Source: Dysidea avara (Eukaryota; Porifera; Demospongiae; Dictyoceratida; Dysideidae). Taken from it: DNA of 64,000 nt. The notes beneath the pieces were generated by a model. It searched no databases, was not told where the DNA came from, and saw nothing but the letters and a program-made list of their open reading frames with translations. The position numbers were made by a program, and so were the translations under genes. Below, one piece after another: positions 31,330-42,502 of this stretch. Position 1 is the first letter of the stretch. Each line of letters opens with the position of its first letter. The DNA lies in contig NC_089276.1 of the NCBI RefSeq assembly GCF_963678975.1, positions 8,539,953 to 8,603,952 of the forward strand, read 5' to 3'.

Positions 31330-32264
31330 ACACCTCCTGGCGAACAACTGTTACAACGTGACATTGACAACCTCTTTAGCTGGAGTACATCCTCTAATTT
31401 ACATTTTAACTCATCTAAAAGCTGCCATTTATCGGAAGTCTCCTACATCATATACTATTAGTGGTAACATAATCATTACTAAACAATCACATAAAGATCT
31501 CGGAGTTACATTAAGTGATAATCTTGAATGGAAAACTCATCATGACATTATTTTAAGTAAAGCTTATAAGACATTGGGTCTTGTATGAAGAACCTTCAGT
31601 TCATCTATACCACCACTGACTAAAGTTAAGCTATACGTATCTCTAATCAGGTCTCAAATCATTTGAATACCTTGACTCTACCATGCTAACTTGTTTGTCC
31701 AATACATTAGTTCGACCTATCTTGGAATACAATAATCCTATTTGGGGGCCTCATTACATTCTAGACAACAGAAAGGTAGAGAAGATACAACGAAGGGCTA
31801 CTCGTCTCATCCCACAACTTCAAGACAAATCTTACTCAGAGAGGTTGACACAACTAGATTTGCCATCTTTTCATTATAGACGATTGAGAGGTGATCTAAT
31901 ATTTCTTTTCAAAATTCTTAACAATTATTTCACCACCGATTTTACTGATATATATACGTACTCAAGATCTATTACCAGGGGGCATCAATTCAAATTGTTT
32001 AAGGAACGCTCAAGACTATTGTGTAGATCTAATTACTTTATCAATAGAGTCACCAACAATTGGAATAGTTTGCCTAATTATGTTGTACATAGTTCTTCGA
32101 TTAACACTTTTAAATCATTATTAGATAGTCATTTAATTGATTCAAGATTTATTTTTGTAGAAGTTATTTAATTGATTCAAGAGTTATTTTTGTATAATTA
32201 CTGCATTGATCAGGTATGCAGGCTGTGCCTTTACCCGTATTTAATCATAATCATAATCATAATC
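31330..32264 (+). pseudogene. LINE reverse-transcriptase C-terminal remnant 1
   Basis: Two in-frame segments (about 31358-31588 and 31683-32171) and short linkers give the typical RT tail. It runs HKDLGVTLSDNLEW (HLGV/DLGV motif), AYKTLGLV, VRPILEYNNPIWGP, then VEKIQRRATRLIPQL and W-N-S-L-P. Frameshifts separate the segments. The 3' end is a (cataat)n tail at about 32246-32262. It is CR1/Jockey-like by motif order (family knowledge). Confidence 0.78.
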
Positions 32265-32969
32265 AGCTCATGTACTGCTCCCCTATCTGGCATCCATATT
32301 TAGTGAAAGACATCAGTAACCTAGAACATCTTCAGAGACGAGCCACAAAGTATATTTTGAACGATTACATTTCCGACTATAAAACTAGACTTCTCAAACT
32401 AGAGCTTCTCCCATTAATGTACAGCTATGAACTTTCAGACATCATGTTTTTCATCAAATCTATCAAAAATCCAACCAGTAGTTTCAACATTCACCATTTC
32501 ATTTTCTTCTCTACCAGTGCCAGATCAGGAGGCTTCAAATTACATCACAATCCCTCCACCACTAACAAGCAACGACACTTTTACTTTGTAAGGATCTGTC
32601 GCTTATGGAATGCGCTTCCATTAATTGACATTAATCTGTCTATTGACACTATCAGGAACAGAGTCAAGTCCCACTTCTGGAATCATTTCATTCATAACTT
32701 TGACCCCCTCAACCCCCATACACTGCACTACCACTGTCCCTGTAGTCGGTGTGTTACTGATCATTTCTCGATTAACTACACACTGTTTTAGACAATTTAT
32801 CATGTGTTCTTTTATTATTTTATAATTACTACTTTTGGCTGTAGGAACAAGCCTACAGACCTTTAGTACACCATGTGTATTGTCAATTCTTGTATCTGTG
32901 TGTGTACCTAAGCTCATGCTTGTATGTGTGTACTATAAAGCATAAATAAATAAATAAATAAATAAATAA
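32265..32969 (+). pseudogene. LINE reverse-transcriptase C-terminal remnant 2
   Basis: A second, different LINE tail begins directly after the first one's microsatellite: YCSPIWHPYLVKDISNLEHL, QRRATKYILNDY, then C-R-L-W-N-A-L-P, ending in a stop at about 32789. A 3' UTR and (aaat)n tail (32941-32969) follow. It has one long intact frame but lacks the 5' two-thirds. Confidence 0.78.
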
Positions 32970-33377
32970 AACATGCGGGTCAGTGGGTCATCCGGGTCAG
33001 CAGTAGTGACCCGGTTTCAACGCTGGTATGTATGAGCAATAAATCAATTCTACTTAGTTTAGTTACCGGTGTAGAATTTTCCTATTAGCTATATATCAGT
33101 TACCATATCACCCATTATTTTGCTCAAAAACCTGTGTGGGGATGTTGGATTATCAAGCAATATCAAACAGACAAAGTCAGATTCAGCAAACGGTGTCTGA
33201 TTACAGAGATATTCTGGATTAGAAACAGGTGTTGAATTAGAGGTTTCACAGTAGTAGCTTTAAAAATATAATAAGAACAATGCTAGTATGATATGCACTA
33301 ATATACGGAGTTGCTATTGTATAGGGTGGTTTCAAATATCCTTCAGTGATAGATACTAAACATTAGTGATACTATAT

Positions 33378-33706
33378 ATCTAATCCAAAACAGCCAAGCT
33401 GTAAAAAAACAGTGTGGCCCTCAAAAAGGCTATGGTGAAAAAAGATGTGAAATCCAAGGTGGTGGCCAAGAAAGGGCTGTGATGGTAGGTTAATGGTAAA
33501 AATTTTAATAACGACAATTCAGCTGAATTTTTGTGCTGCTTGGTCTTGGCAAAAAATTCACCTAAATTGCCGTTATTAAAATTTTTACCATTAACCTACC
33601 ATCACAGCCATTTCTTGGCCGCCACCTTGGATTTCACATCTTTTTTCACCATAGCCTTTCTCAGGGCCGCACTCTTTTTTTACAGCTTGGCTGTTTTGGA
33701 TTAGAT
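33378..33706. repeat. copy B head hairpin
   Basis: Inverted ~150 bp arms as in copies A and C. The loop reads gtgctgcttggtcttggc, inverted relative to copy A. Confidence 0.9.
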
Positions 33707-33884
33707 TTCATTTCTTTTTGTATTTGTATACCATGCACAAATAGACCGGCTTTGGGACTTTTTTAACCTGTCTTTTTTTTCTCTACCACAGGAAGAAGAA
33801 AAGATGAAGCAGATGTACTTTAAATATTTCTGATTTTATCAGTAAATGTACAAATTATATATATAATACATATATTTATTACAG

Positions 33885-35275
33885 AACTCTCCATGGTGGT
33901 TTCTTTGTAACTGATCACTCTACAAGGTGACTTCTTCTTGCTGCCCTCTCTACAGGGTGAATTGTTAGTAGCTGAACAATCTACAAGGTAACTTCTTCTA
34001 GCTGATCTCTCTACAGGGTGATTTGTTTGTAGTTGAACTATCTACAAGGTAATTTCTTCTAGCTGATCTCTCTACAGGGTGATTTGCTTGTAGCTGAATT
34101 CTGTGCAGGTGATTTGTTTGCAGTTGAGCTCTTTACAGAATGGTTTCTTTGTAGCTGAACTCTCTACAAGGTAACTTCTTCTAACTGATCTTTCTACAGG
34201 GCAATTTGTTTGTGGCTGAATTTTCTACAGGGTGATTTCTTTGAAGCTGAACTCTCCACATGGTGGTTTCTTTGTAACTGAACTCTCTACAAGGTAATTT
34301 CTTCTGGCTGATCTCTCTACAGGGTGATTTGTTTGTAGCTGAACTCTTTACAGGTGATTTCGTTGCAGCTGAACTCTCTACATGATGGTTTCTTTGTAGC
34401 TGAACTCTCCACAAGGTAACTTCTTCTATCTGATCTCTCTACAGGGAGATTTGTTTGTAGCTTAACTCTCTACAGGTGATCTGTTTGCAGCTGAACTCTC
34501 TACATGATGGTTCTTTGTAGCTGAACTCTCTACAAGGTAACTTCTTCTAGCTGATCTTTCTACAGGGAGATTTGTTTGTAGCTGAACCCTCTACAAGGAT
34601 ACTTCTTCTAGCTGATCTCTCTACAGGGAGATTTATTTGTAGCTGAACTCTCTACAGGTGATTTGTTTGCAGTTGAACTCTCTACATGATGGTTCTTTGT
34701 AGCTGAACTCTCTACAAGGTAACTTCTTCTAGCTGATCTTTCTACAGGGAGATTTGTTTGCAGTTGAACTCTCTACATGATGGTTCTTTGTAGCTGAACT
34801 CTCTACAAGGTGACTTCTTCTAGCTGATCTTTCTACAGGGAGATTTGTTTGCAGCTGAACTCTCTACATGATGGTTTCTTTGTAACTAAACTCTCTACAA
34901 GGTGATTTCTTCTAGCTGATCTTTCTACAGGGAGATTTGTTTGCAGCTGAATTCTCTACATGATGGTTTCTTTGTAACTGAACTCTCTACAAGGTGACTC
35001 CTTCTAGCTTATCTTTCTACAGGGTGATTTGTTTGTAGCAGAACTCTCTACAAGGAAACTTCTTCTAGCTGATCTCTCTACAGGGAGATTTGTTTGTAGC
35101 TGAACTCTCTACAGGTGTTTTGTTTGCAGCTGAACTCTCTACATGATGGTTTCTTTGCAGCTGAACTCTCTACAAGGTAATTTCTTCTAGCTGATCTTTC
35201 TACAGGGTGAATTGTTTCTAGCTTATCTCTATACAGGTTACTTGTTTCTAGCTGATCTCTTGAATTCTCTTCAGG
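33885..35275. repeat. minisatellite array B
   Basis: About 1.4 kb of alternating unit types, gtagctgaactctctacaag and tagctgatctctctacaggg, giving mostly a ~62-bp dimer. It is shorter than arrays A and C. Confidence 0.92.
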
Positions 35276-36173
35276 ATGACTGCTCTATTAGGATGACTGC
35301 TCTATTAGAGTATCTCGATCTCGCACTTGCTGCTCCAAGTTGGATTTCGTGTTATAACTCCGTGGCTTTAAGTCTGATTCTTCTACACCATTGAAGAGCC
35401 TTTCTAAGATGTTTGCTCCTTCTATACAGCGATTGTCAAAGCATTCCCCCTAGCGGTTTATCTGGTAGGCGTGCCAAGTAGTCGTTTTTTATTAGCTAAT
35501 CTCGATTGCATAATTGTTACACACTGTTGGTTTTTTCGCTGTATCTTCCTGGTTTTTAGCTCGATTTCTTTCAAACCACAAAAGGTTTGAGGTTCAATAG
35601 TTAACCTATTCATCCACCGATTTTTAGCTTCTTCCCATACGCGGTTTACCCTGTAGGCGTGACAACATATTGGTGTTATTTTTCGTGAATAATCGATCAT
35701 AACTCTTTTCCTGTTTATCGAATTCCAGCCAAAGTTGGTACAGAGATGCGCCTTTATACCCCCCTTCTGTGAGCCAAATTTCAGGTAGTCACTAATTTGC
35801 GGACTGGACTGGACCAATACTCCAGCGCACTCCACGGAGTCCAGTCCGCATTTTAGAGGTAGTCACTAATTTGCGGACTGGACTGGACCAGTGGACCAAT
35901 ACTCCAGCGCACTCCATGGAGTCCAGTCCGCATTTTAGAAGCTTGTGACTAATTTGCGGACTAACCACAGCGCGACTGATATATCGCCTTAATACTTGGC
36001 TATTGATTTCTTAATTAACATTTAGGCAGGCTAACCTGTGAAGCTTGTAATTAGAAGTTTTTGTTATTGTTTCTCCTTACATTGCTGGGGAAGGCCGAAA
36101 CACGGAGAAATTACGATGCATGATGCCTAATTTCGTTACTATGGATAGCAGCTGCAGCTATAGCTAGGCGAGA

Positions 36174-39114
36174 ATGTCCTTAACAGCTCATCCTATCATA
36201 CTGAACCAAGCAGAGGAATTAACGTGGGAAGCAGCCTACGACATTCTTACAGCGCAAGATGAAAAATATGTGGAATATAAGATACATGAAAGCAGTTTCC
36301 ATACGTTGAAGGGAGTTCAGTATCTGAATGATGAAGTAAGTGGAGTACAGCTACGTATATCTATCTGGTTATTTGTTTGCTGTTACCTTCATATATGTTT
36401 ATAGATTGTTAATGGATTCTTAAGTGTCCTAGCAGAAACTAGGAACAAAACAAGGAATGACACGTTTGTCATATCGTCCCAACTCACAACAGCCATTATT
36501 GACAGAACAGATCGAGTCCCAAGAAATCTCTTCTGCAAAGTAATAATTTTCATGATCATCATGTGTAATGAAATCTAGTGATTGCAGGTTAAATTTGCCT
36601 CTCAAAGTTTACTTATTGGAATGTACAATCAAGTTGTACACTTCGAGCACTGGATATTTGTGGTAAACAAAGTAGTCATTTGAGACAAGACCTGCGAAAC
36701 AGGGCATATGAGCACACAAAATTTGACAAATTTTTCAAACTTTCATGACTCATAACTTTTTATGCCACTGTGCTACGTATAGTCATGCAAGTTCACAAAT
36801 AATTAAGCATTTAATAGACTACATGATACGTAAACGTTACAGAATACAAATGGTGTGTTTCGGTACTGTCCTGTTGTGTGTATGGGGTGGAGTTTGTGCC
36901 CACATGCATGCCCTGTTTTCACAGATTTATATTATATAAGGATATACATGATTTGTTATGTAGGCAATTGATATACCAAATAAGATGTTTTACTTTCTGG
37001 ATCCTTTGAAACATTCTGATTTAGCAAGTAACGCACTTGCTAGCTTTAGGTGAGAAGTGGTGTTACCATAGCTTATTGTCACCGGCTTTTATTATAAATG
37101 TTTGTGTATGTATAACCTGCAGAGATTATTTTGTTTTGCGCCAAGAAAAGGGAATTGATGATAGCTTGCTCCTTGATGATTACAAGATAATTCAGATCAA
37201 GTCCAGGATACAATATGATGATTATAATTGTGGAGTTCTTTCACTGAAGGTATACATGCTACACATACTGCAAAGAAACAGTGCTTACCTGACGCAGTCA
37301 TGGTATAAGTGATATATATTATTTTGTGGTAAACAAAGCAGGCATCAAAGCCAAGAGCAAGCCACATTCCTGCATGATATTACCCAGGTAATAAGTGAGT
37401 TAAACCCTAAGCGGCGCCTTTGAACGCCCACGCCAAAGTGGTCAGTATAGGCATAACGCATGTAGTAATACATTGATAGGAAGTGAACAAGTAAAGTTCC
37501 TAGTTGCTACTTAATGTATAAATAAACAACATTTATAACTTGATAAAAGTCAAAGCAATGAAAGATTTATATTTAGGTTTGGTCATTTGCAAAGCATGAG
37601 GGCCACAGGCCTTCATGCTTTGGATGTATATATCAGCAAAATCTCTCACAGCCATGGTATAAATTTAATAGTTATACCATGGCCAAGAGGGATTTGCCTG
37701 ATATATATGCCCAAGCCCGAGGGCCCAAGGGCACGGGCATATATATCAGGCAAATCCAGAGTGGCCATGGTATAAGTAATATATACCACTCTGGCATGCT
37801 CACCTAATAGGTGAAGGAAGAAAAACCTGCATTCACCACATTACTTTTATACAGAGGTTTGCAAAAATCGATTGTGGGTTTAAATTGTGGGCACAAAAAA
37901 GAAATGATTGTGGGTTTCACTGGTTGTAGTGATACCATTTTAAACCAAATAATCACTTTGTGGATGAATAAAGTTACCTAAGGTACTAAAATAAACACTT
38001 AGACATATAGGTTGTGAATGTTTGAGGCATCTTTTCGTACAGTTGAAATGTACTCTGTAGAAAAACAATCCACATTGCAAAAATGATTATTTAGTGATGC
38101 TTAGTAACTGAACTATGCAATGCTGACTCACTCATTTCTTTTTACTTCACAACAATGCCCCTGACTAAATCAACATGTTTAATTCAAACCCACAATGCAA
38201 AACTTTAAGCAGCTCTAATTCAAACCCACAATGCAAAACTTTAAGCATCTCTATATAAATAATCAAAGGGAACTGATGCTTTGTAGCTGCCTCAGCATCA
38301 AAGGCAGTTGTGGTCAGGGCTATATCATGATATTGCCCTAACCACAGGGCAATATCTAGATATTGTCCTGTGGTCAGGGAAATATGTGATATATAACCCT
38401 GTGATTTCCTTTGATCTGAGGTGTCAAAGTGGTATATCTATTATTATATACCTGTATTTTCTCTAGTTAGCAGAACAGTTATGCTTTACCAACACAATCA
38501 ATGAATCTTTATTAAAGAAACTGAATTTGAAGGAGACCCGTAGTGAAATTGGAATAGAGTTGCTTCAACAGTCAGGTTAGAATATATTCACTTCATAGTG
38601 TTCCATGTATAGCCAGTTTATGGTGCCCTTGTGGTGTCAAAATGTGACCTGGCCTGCGAAAACAGGGAATGTGGGCACAAACTACACCCTGTCACACAAC
38701 AAGTAATATTGCAGTACTGGAACAGAATATTTTCATTCTGCAACTTGTATCATAAAGCCAATTAAATGCTTACTCTAAGAGCTGAAAATTGCATTGCCAT
38801 AGAATGGTGGCATGAAGAGTGTTGGAAGTTTGAAAACGTAGGCAAAATTCATGTGTCCACATGCCCTATTTTTGCAGGCCCAGTCACAAATACATTTGTT
38901 TTTTTAGTGGATCTTTCTGACCTGTGTGTGATGTGTGGGTCTGCCGATTTGTATGATAATTGGGTAGGTCAAATGTAATATCACATTCTTAATTTGTACA
39001 TGTGTAAACCACTTACAGGTCAAGTGTACACAATGCCAATGCTGGCAACACACTGAATGTGTAAATGAAGTCATATCTGACAACTTCCTCTGTTGTACCT
39101 GCACCCGTCTCTAG
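36174..39114 (+). CDS. Ulp1/SENP-like cysteine protease with C-terminal PHD finger (8 exons)
   Basis: The model is join(36174-36335, 36405-36539, 36588-36662, 36964-37049, 37123-37249, 38467-38575, 38908-38963, 39019-39114): 846 nt, 281 aa, in frame throughout with GT..AG junctions. Residues 100-195 carry the C48 peptidase core: His120-Trp121 (HFEHWIFV), Asp137 (YFLDPL), Gln183 and Cys189 (QYDDYNCGV). Together these form the complete His-Asp-Cys triad plus oxyanion Gln of SUMO-type deconjugating proteases. Residues 238-278 form a PHD-like C4-H-C3 finger (CVMC, CTQC, H-T-E-C, C-C-T-C). The open frame and intact catalytic residues suggest it is, or recently was, functional. It lies wholly inside the TIR element at 35784-39732, so it is probably transposon-borne. 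Deubiquitinase or deneddylase specificity cannot be excluded. Confidence 0.8.
36683..36921. mobile_element. MITE in intron 3 of the protease gene
   Basis: The ends gacctgcgaaacagggca and tgccctgttttcacag are inverted copies. The family is the same as 38644-38889. Confidence 0.6.
37590..37800. repeat. cluster of palindromes in protease intron 5
   Basis: The motifs gatttgcctgatatatatgc and gcatatatatcaggcaaatc, plus ccatggtataa/ttataccatgg, occur in opposite orientations several times. Intron 5 (37250-38466) otherwise shows short repeats such as a duplicated ttcaaacccacaatgcaaaa near 38180-38240, and no gene. Confidence 0.7.
38644..38889. mobile_element. MITE in intron 6 of the protease gene
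   Basis: The left end tgacctggcctgcgaaaaca and the reverse complement of the right end tgactgggcctgcaaaaata are inverted. It ends just before the acceptor of exon 7. Confidence 0.7.
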
Positions 39115-40040
39115 TGGATGCCATGTTATTTGACTTGTGATAGTATATACTCTCCCTTATACATTGTAAGATTGTCGTTTTTCAAGTTAAACAAATAAGG
39201 AAGTGCAGTATTATATTATAATAATTGCATGTATAGTTATATGACAAAAGTACACATAAACAACCAGCTAGCTAAGACTGACATATACGTAGCTAACATG
39301 TTCCATCATAGATATTAGAGCCTACAGGACCATATAGGCTCTAATGTATGTGGTTTCATTCTGAAAAAGTTTCAGAACTTTCTATTACATAGTTGAAAGT
39401 AGCTACCGATGCAGTTGGGATTCTTTAATATCTATGGTTTTTACTTCCCAGATGGGTCTTGATGACTACAGCTAGCCGAAATAACTTGCTATGATGACAG
39501 ACCATGCAATTGATTCATGTATAGCACACAAGACTATAGATGTAGGCATCTCGCTAAAGCATACTCTCGATTAGTAGCCTGAATGGCCGATTCCTATAGC
39601 TGTGTCAGGCGTGTAAACCAGCCGAAAAGTCCTCTGAGCCATCAAGTCATCCTGATGATCAGTCCGCAGGTCCGAATGGACTTGGTCGCCAGTCCAGTCC
39701 GCTGGTCCAGTCCAGTCCGCATTTTAGTGACGGCCAAATTTCAAGGAAATCGGATATAGCGTTCGCGTTTTATAGCAGTTTTTGTAAGTGTGCGAAAAGA
39801 GGAAGAAAAAAAACGAAGAAACTAAGCCAATTGTTAAAGTCGCATATCTCGGGAACGCTTGAAGCGATTTCGCTCTAATTTGGAATGTGGAGTGCTGAAG
39901 GTGGAGGAAGTGTTCACAGCAAAAATCGTCTTGTTTCATCAAGGCAGTACAGAGCTACGGAGGTGCGAAAATTGCGTTTTCTTTCTTCCTGTCAATATAC
40001 TCACGGGTGTTACGCGCCAGCTTCTTGGGCCGCACGACAC

Positions 40041-40909
40041 CAGTGGCGTAGCCAAACCCGGGCAAGCCAGGGCATTGCCCGGGCGTCAGACTTCTTTGCC
40101 CCACCATCAGCTCCTAGAGTAATTATAAAGACGTGGGCTGGATAGCTCGAGATTTTGCTAAAGTTACTTAACTATAGTCACTGCACAACTTATACAATAC
40201 TCACCGTGCCATTTTCGCCAATAGTTTCCTTCTTTTTGGCTAAACAGAGATGGGGTTATCCAAGGGATTTTCCCTACGAGTAATGTGATTGTGCACAAAT
40301 AGAGGAGGCAATAAATAGAAGCAAGATCACATGATTACAAAAAACCGCGCAGCATTGTGGCAAGGAGTGAAGGACAAAGAATTGGTTTCACTATAGTGGG
40401 CTGGACGGTTTACATTTGGATTAAGTGATCACGGTAGCTATTGGTGTGGTCAAAACTCGGGAGGCAAAGCAGTCTAGAGATATTTGTGAAATTAGCACCC
40501 ATCTATCCGTGTGGATACTGCTCAGTTCAAACGGTATGGAGTACTTGTTCAGTCAGCAATTCTTTTCTTTTTGTTTCCACTTTTCTAGGCTAACAACTGT
40601 AGTGGCAGAGCATAGTCATCACGTGATAGAGCGCCTCGTGCTTTAATTCAAGAATCTTTGTAGTGTGGTATTAAGACACATGTAGCTAGATGTATGTAAT
40701 ATGTTAGAAGGCCAATAGCTAGCTAGGCGTTCGCTTCTATTAGGTTGATATTAGTCATCTTGCATACAGTAGTGTAGGATGATACATAATGCATTTTAAA
40801 AATGTTATATTGATGTCCATATGAAGATGGGCATGTGTACGTGTGTTGCATGGGAAATGGCTTGCCCACCCATTGCCCAGGCATGGTGAAAAGTCTGGCT
40901 ACGCCACTG
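40041..40909. mobile_element. hAT-like non-autonomous element, 869 bp
   Basis: The ends cagtggcgtagcca and tggctacgccactg are perfect 14-bp inverted repeats. The 8-bp site cacgacac is duplicated exactly at 40033-40040 and 40910-40917. Copies A and C supply the uninterrupted site within the terminal hairpin region. No transposase frame is recognised. Confidence 0.88.
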
Positions 40910-40935
40910 CACGACACACTACCGTGTGTCTTGAT

Positions 40936-41479
40936 TTGCGAGTTCATATAAAATCTCAGTAAATAGTCTACAGCAGAAATTTCTGCAAATTCAAACTTTA
41001 GTCTACAAAACACAAGCAATGAGCCTTATCGCAATTACGTCACGACGCAAAAATGGCGAAAAGTGTGGGAGCCTTTTGTACAGAGAGCCATTGGGAAGAA
41101 ACCAAAAGCAGACCTTAGGACTACTCGAGAAGTACGAAAATTCGTGCCCCTACATAGTAAGATAGTTAATAAGCCTCACCAGAGTTTTCTCATGCTTTCT
41201 TCACGTGGAACATCTCGAAACGTTATCCCTTCCTAGTCTCGCGTGGCCAGACCGCTTTTTTTCCTTTTTTGAGTGATGGTCGGCGGACCATCACTCAAAA
41301 AAGGAAAAAAAGCGGTCTGGCGGACCATCACTCAAAAAAGGAAAAAAAAGCGGTCTGGCCACGCGAGACTACCTCTGGGTGGTACCGACGCATGCTGCGG
41401 TTATTACTAATCACGTACACTTCGTTCGCCTACTAAGAGGAAGCAGCAAGACACTCGAGAGCTAGACAAATTCAGAGGG
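40936..41479. other. region upstream of the second signal-peptide exon
   Basis: Contains a CpG-richer stretch near 41035-41110 and the palindrome at 41234-41371. A promoter for the 41480 exon is expected here, but no core element is identified. Confidence 0.4.
41234..41371. repeat. long perfect-type palindrome with one duplicated arm
   Basis: tagtctcgcgtggccagacc at the left end pairs with ggtctggccacgcgagacta at the right end. The arm containing ggaccatcactcaaaaaagg is present twice in tandem on the right. A degraded relative (ggtctggccatgtgagacta) occurs near 51625-51645. Confidence 0.9.
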
Positions 41480-41534
41480 ATGAAACTGCACTCAGGCTAC
41501 CTCATATTGGGGCTTCTGGTGTGGAGCCTCAAAC
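41480..41534 (+). CDS. signal-peptide exon of a putative receptor paralogue (partial)
   Basis: 55 nt encoding MKLHSGYLILGLLVWSLK, then donor gtaagt in phase 1. It has the same length and exit phase as exon 1 of the FN3 receptor and is 37/55 identical to it at nucleotide level; both contain the block tcatattgggg. The sequence just before the ATG also shares gagctaga and attcaga. No phase-1 FN3 exon is recognised in the following 22 kb. Either intron 1 is very long, the downstream exons lie beyond the window, or this is an orphaned duplicate. Confidence 0.65.
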
Positions 41535-42243
41535 GTAAGTTGCTGTTCGGTTAGCTACTGACTATAATATTTCCAAACTTTATACTAAGTCATCTAAGAG
41601 ACACGTCCCAATAGTACGTAAAATGCTTAAAATGGTGTAAAAACAGTGATGTTCGTGTATTTTTGAAGCGCCCACTGACAATATTACGTAGTGGTACCCA
41701 CTAAAAGCGATCTGCTAATTACATACCTCTAAGGAATACTCCACCGTATTTATTTTCATGGCTGTAGCTGCAGCGGATACGTGGGCCCAGCACAGTTTCT
41801 GAACCCGGTTTGTCATTTTGCCCAGTGTGTAATGTGTTGTGGGATTCACCTGTTACCAAGACTATGGGAATTCACCTTAAACTAATTAGTTTAAACACAA
41901 AAAATGGTCTGGAACATTGTGTACATGAATAATACTTCAGTAATTCGAGGGAGTTGTACGAAGAGTTGTTACCCTAGAGCGGGCCATTCAGTTTAAAGAC
42001 AAGAGTTAAGGAGAGCCGCTTCGAGAATAGTGCTGCATGAGTAACTTAGTTTAGAATGGCTTTGTTTTAGTTTCTGTAGGCATATATAAACAGACACCAT
42101 GTTTCCCAAGCCAATATTTAGTGGGTTTCTTGTGCGTTTTGACCTTACCATGTCTGTAGATATGCGGAATTCCGCTAAATTCAGTAAATTTTATTAGGTT
42201 CGCAATCCCAATATGAAAAAAAATAAAATTCAGGTACATAAAT
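41535..42243. other. putative intron sequence, nothing recognised
   Basis: No exon-like frame or repeat is identified between the signal-peptide exon and the BEL/Pao LTR. Confidence 0.4.
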
Positions 42244-42439
42244 TGTCATCAAGATTCTGCACTAAGCTGGACTTAACTATTTGATTATTTTATTGTATCA
42301 GCTAATTATAATTGTAATGATGTAATGTAATTAAGCTCATGTGATGTACCCTATAAAAGTTGTGTCTCTGTACAATTCTTTGGTCCCGACAATAATAATC
42401 ACAGTTGTTACAGTGAACTTTTGGCTTGTCTTTGTGACA
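42244..42439 (+). repeat. candidate BEL/Pao 5' LTR (196 bp)
   Basis: It begins tgtca and ends tgaca (short inverted termini). A TATA-like ctataaaag lies at about 42351. Three bases later tggcgctgcgagcgggg (from 42443) could be the tRNA primer-binding site. Without a second LTR the borders are tentative. Confidence 0.5.
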
Positions 42440-42502
42440 AAGTGGCGCTGCGAGCGGGGTACATTCACGATGTCAGGACCCATTTGAAAGCTTACAGGAC
42501 CA

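Larger units (their letters stand above)
30854..33025. mobile_element. TIR element 'cagcgttgaaaccgggtc' containing two LINE fragments
   Basis: The left end cagcgttgaaaccgggtcgg and the reverse complement of the right end cagcgttgaaaccgggtcac are clear TIRs with multiple gggtcatccgg repeats. The flanking 8 bp (ataagtag and gtatgtat) match at only 5/8, so the target duplication is weak. The TIR sequence suggests the hAT group. The interior is occupied by LINE 3' fragments, so this is a nested structure. Confidence 0.6.
35784..39732. mobile_element. 3.9 kb TIR element with 11-bp target duplication, carrying a protease-PHD gene
   Basis: The left end has tcactaatttgcggactgga. The right end, reverse-complemented, has tcactaaaatgcggactgga. 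The flanking gccaaatttca is duplicated exactly at 35773-35783 and 39733-39743, and copies A and C show the uninterrupted site. A 9-11 bp duplication fits Mutator-like (MULE) elements. The left end carries a ~75-bp terminal block duplicated in tandem (35784-35858 and 35859-35940). No transposase is seen; the only gene is the Ulp1-PHD gene. Superfamily assignment is inference. Confidence 0.78.
33378..40935. mobile_element. composite repeat copy B, interrupted by two insertions
   Basis: It has the same ends as copies A and C. The head hairpin is at 33378-33706, the short array at 33885-35275, and the right module is split as 35276-35783, 39733-40040 and 40910-40935. Removing the two insertions and their duplications leaves about 2.7 kb. 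Its right-module sequence is closest to copy C. Confidence 0.75.

Noticed and set aside
34181-34414. Open frame with V-E-S-S-A-T-K-K-S-P repeats
   Set aside because: Minus-strand reading of minisatellite array B; the repeat creates the frame.
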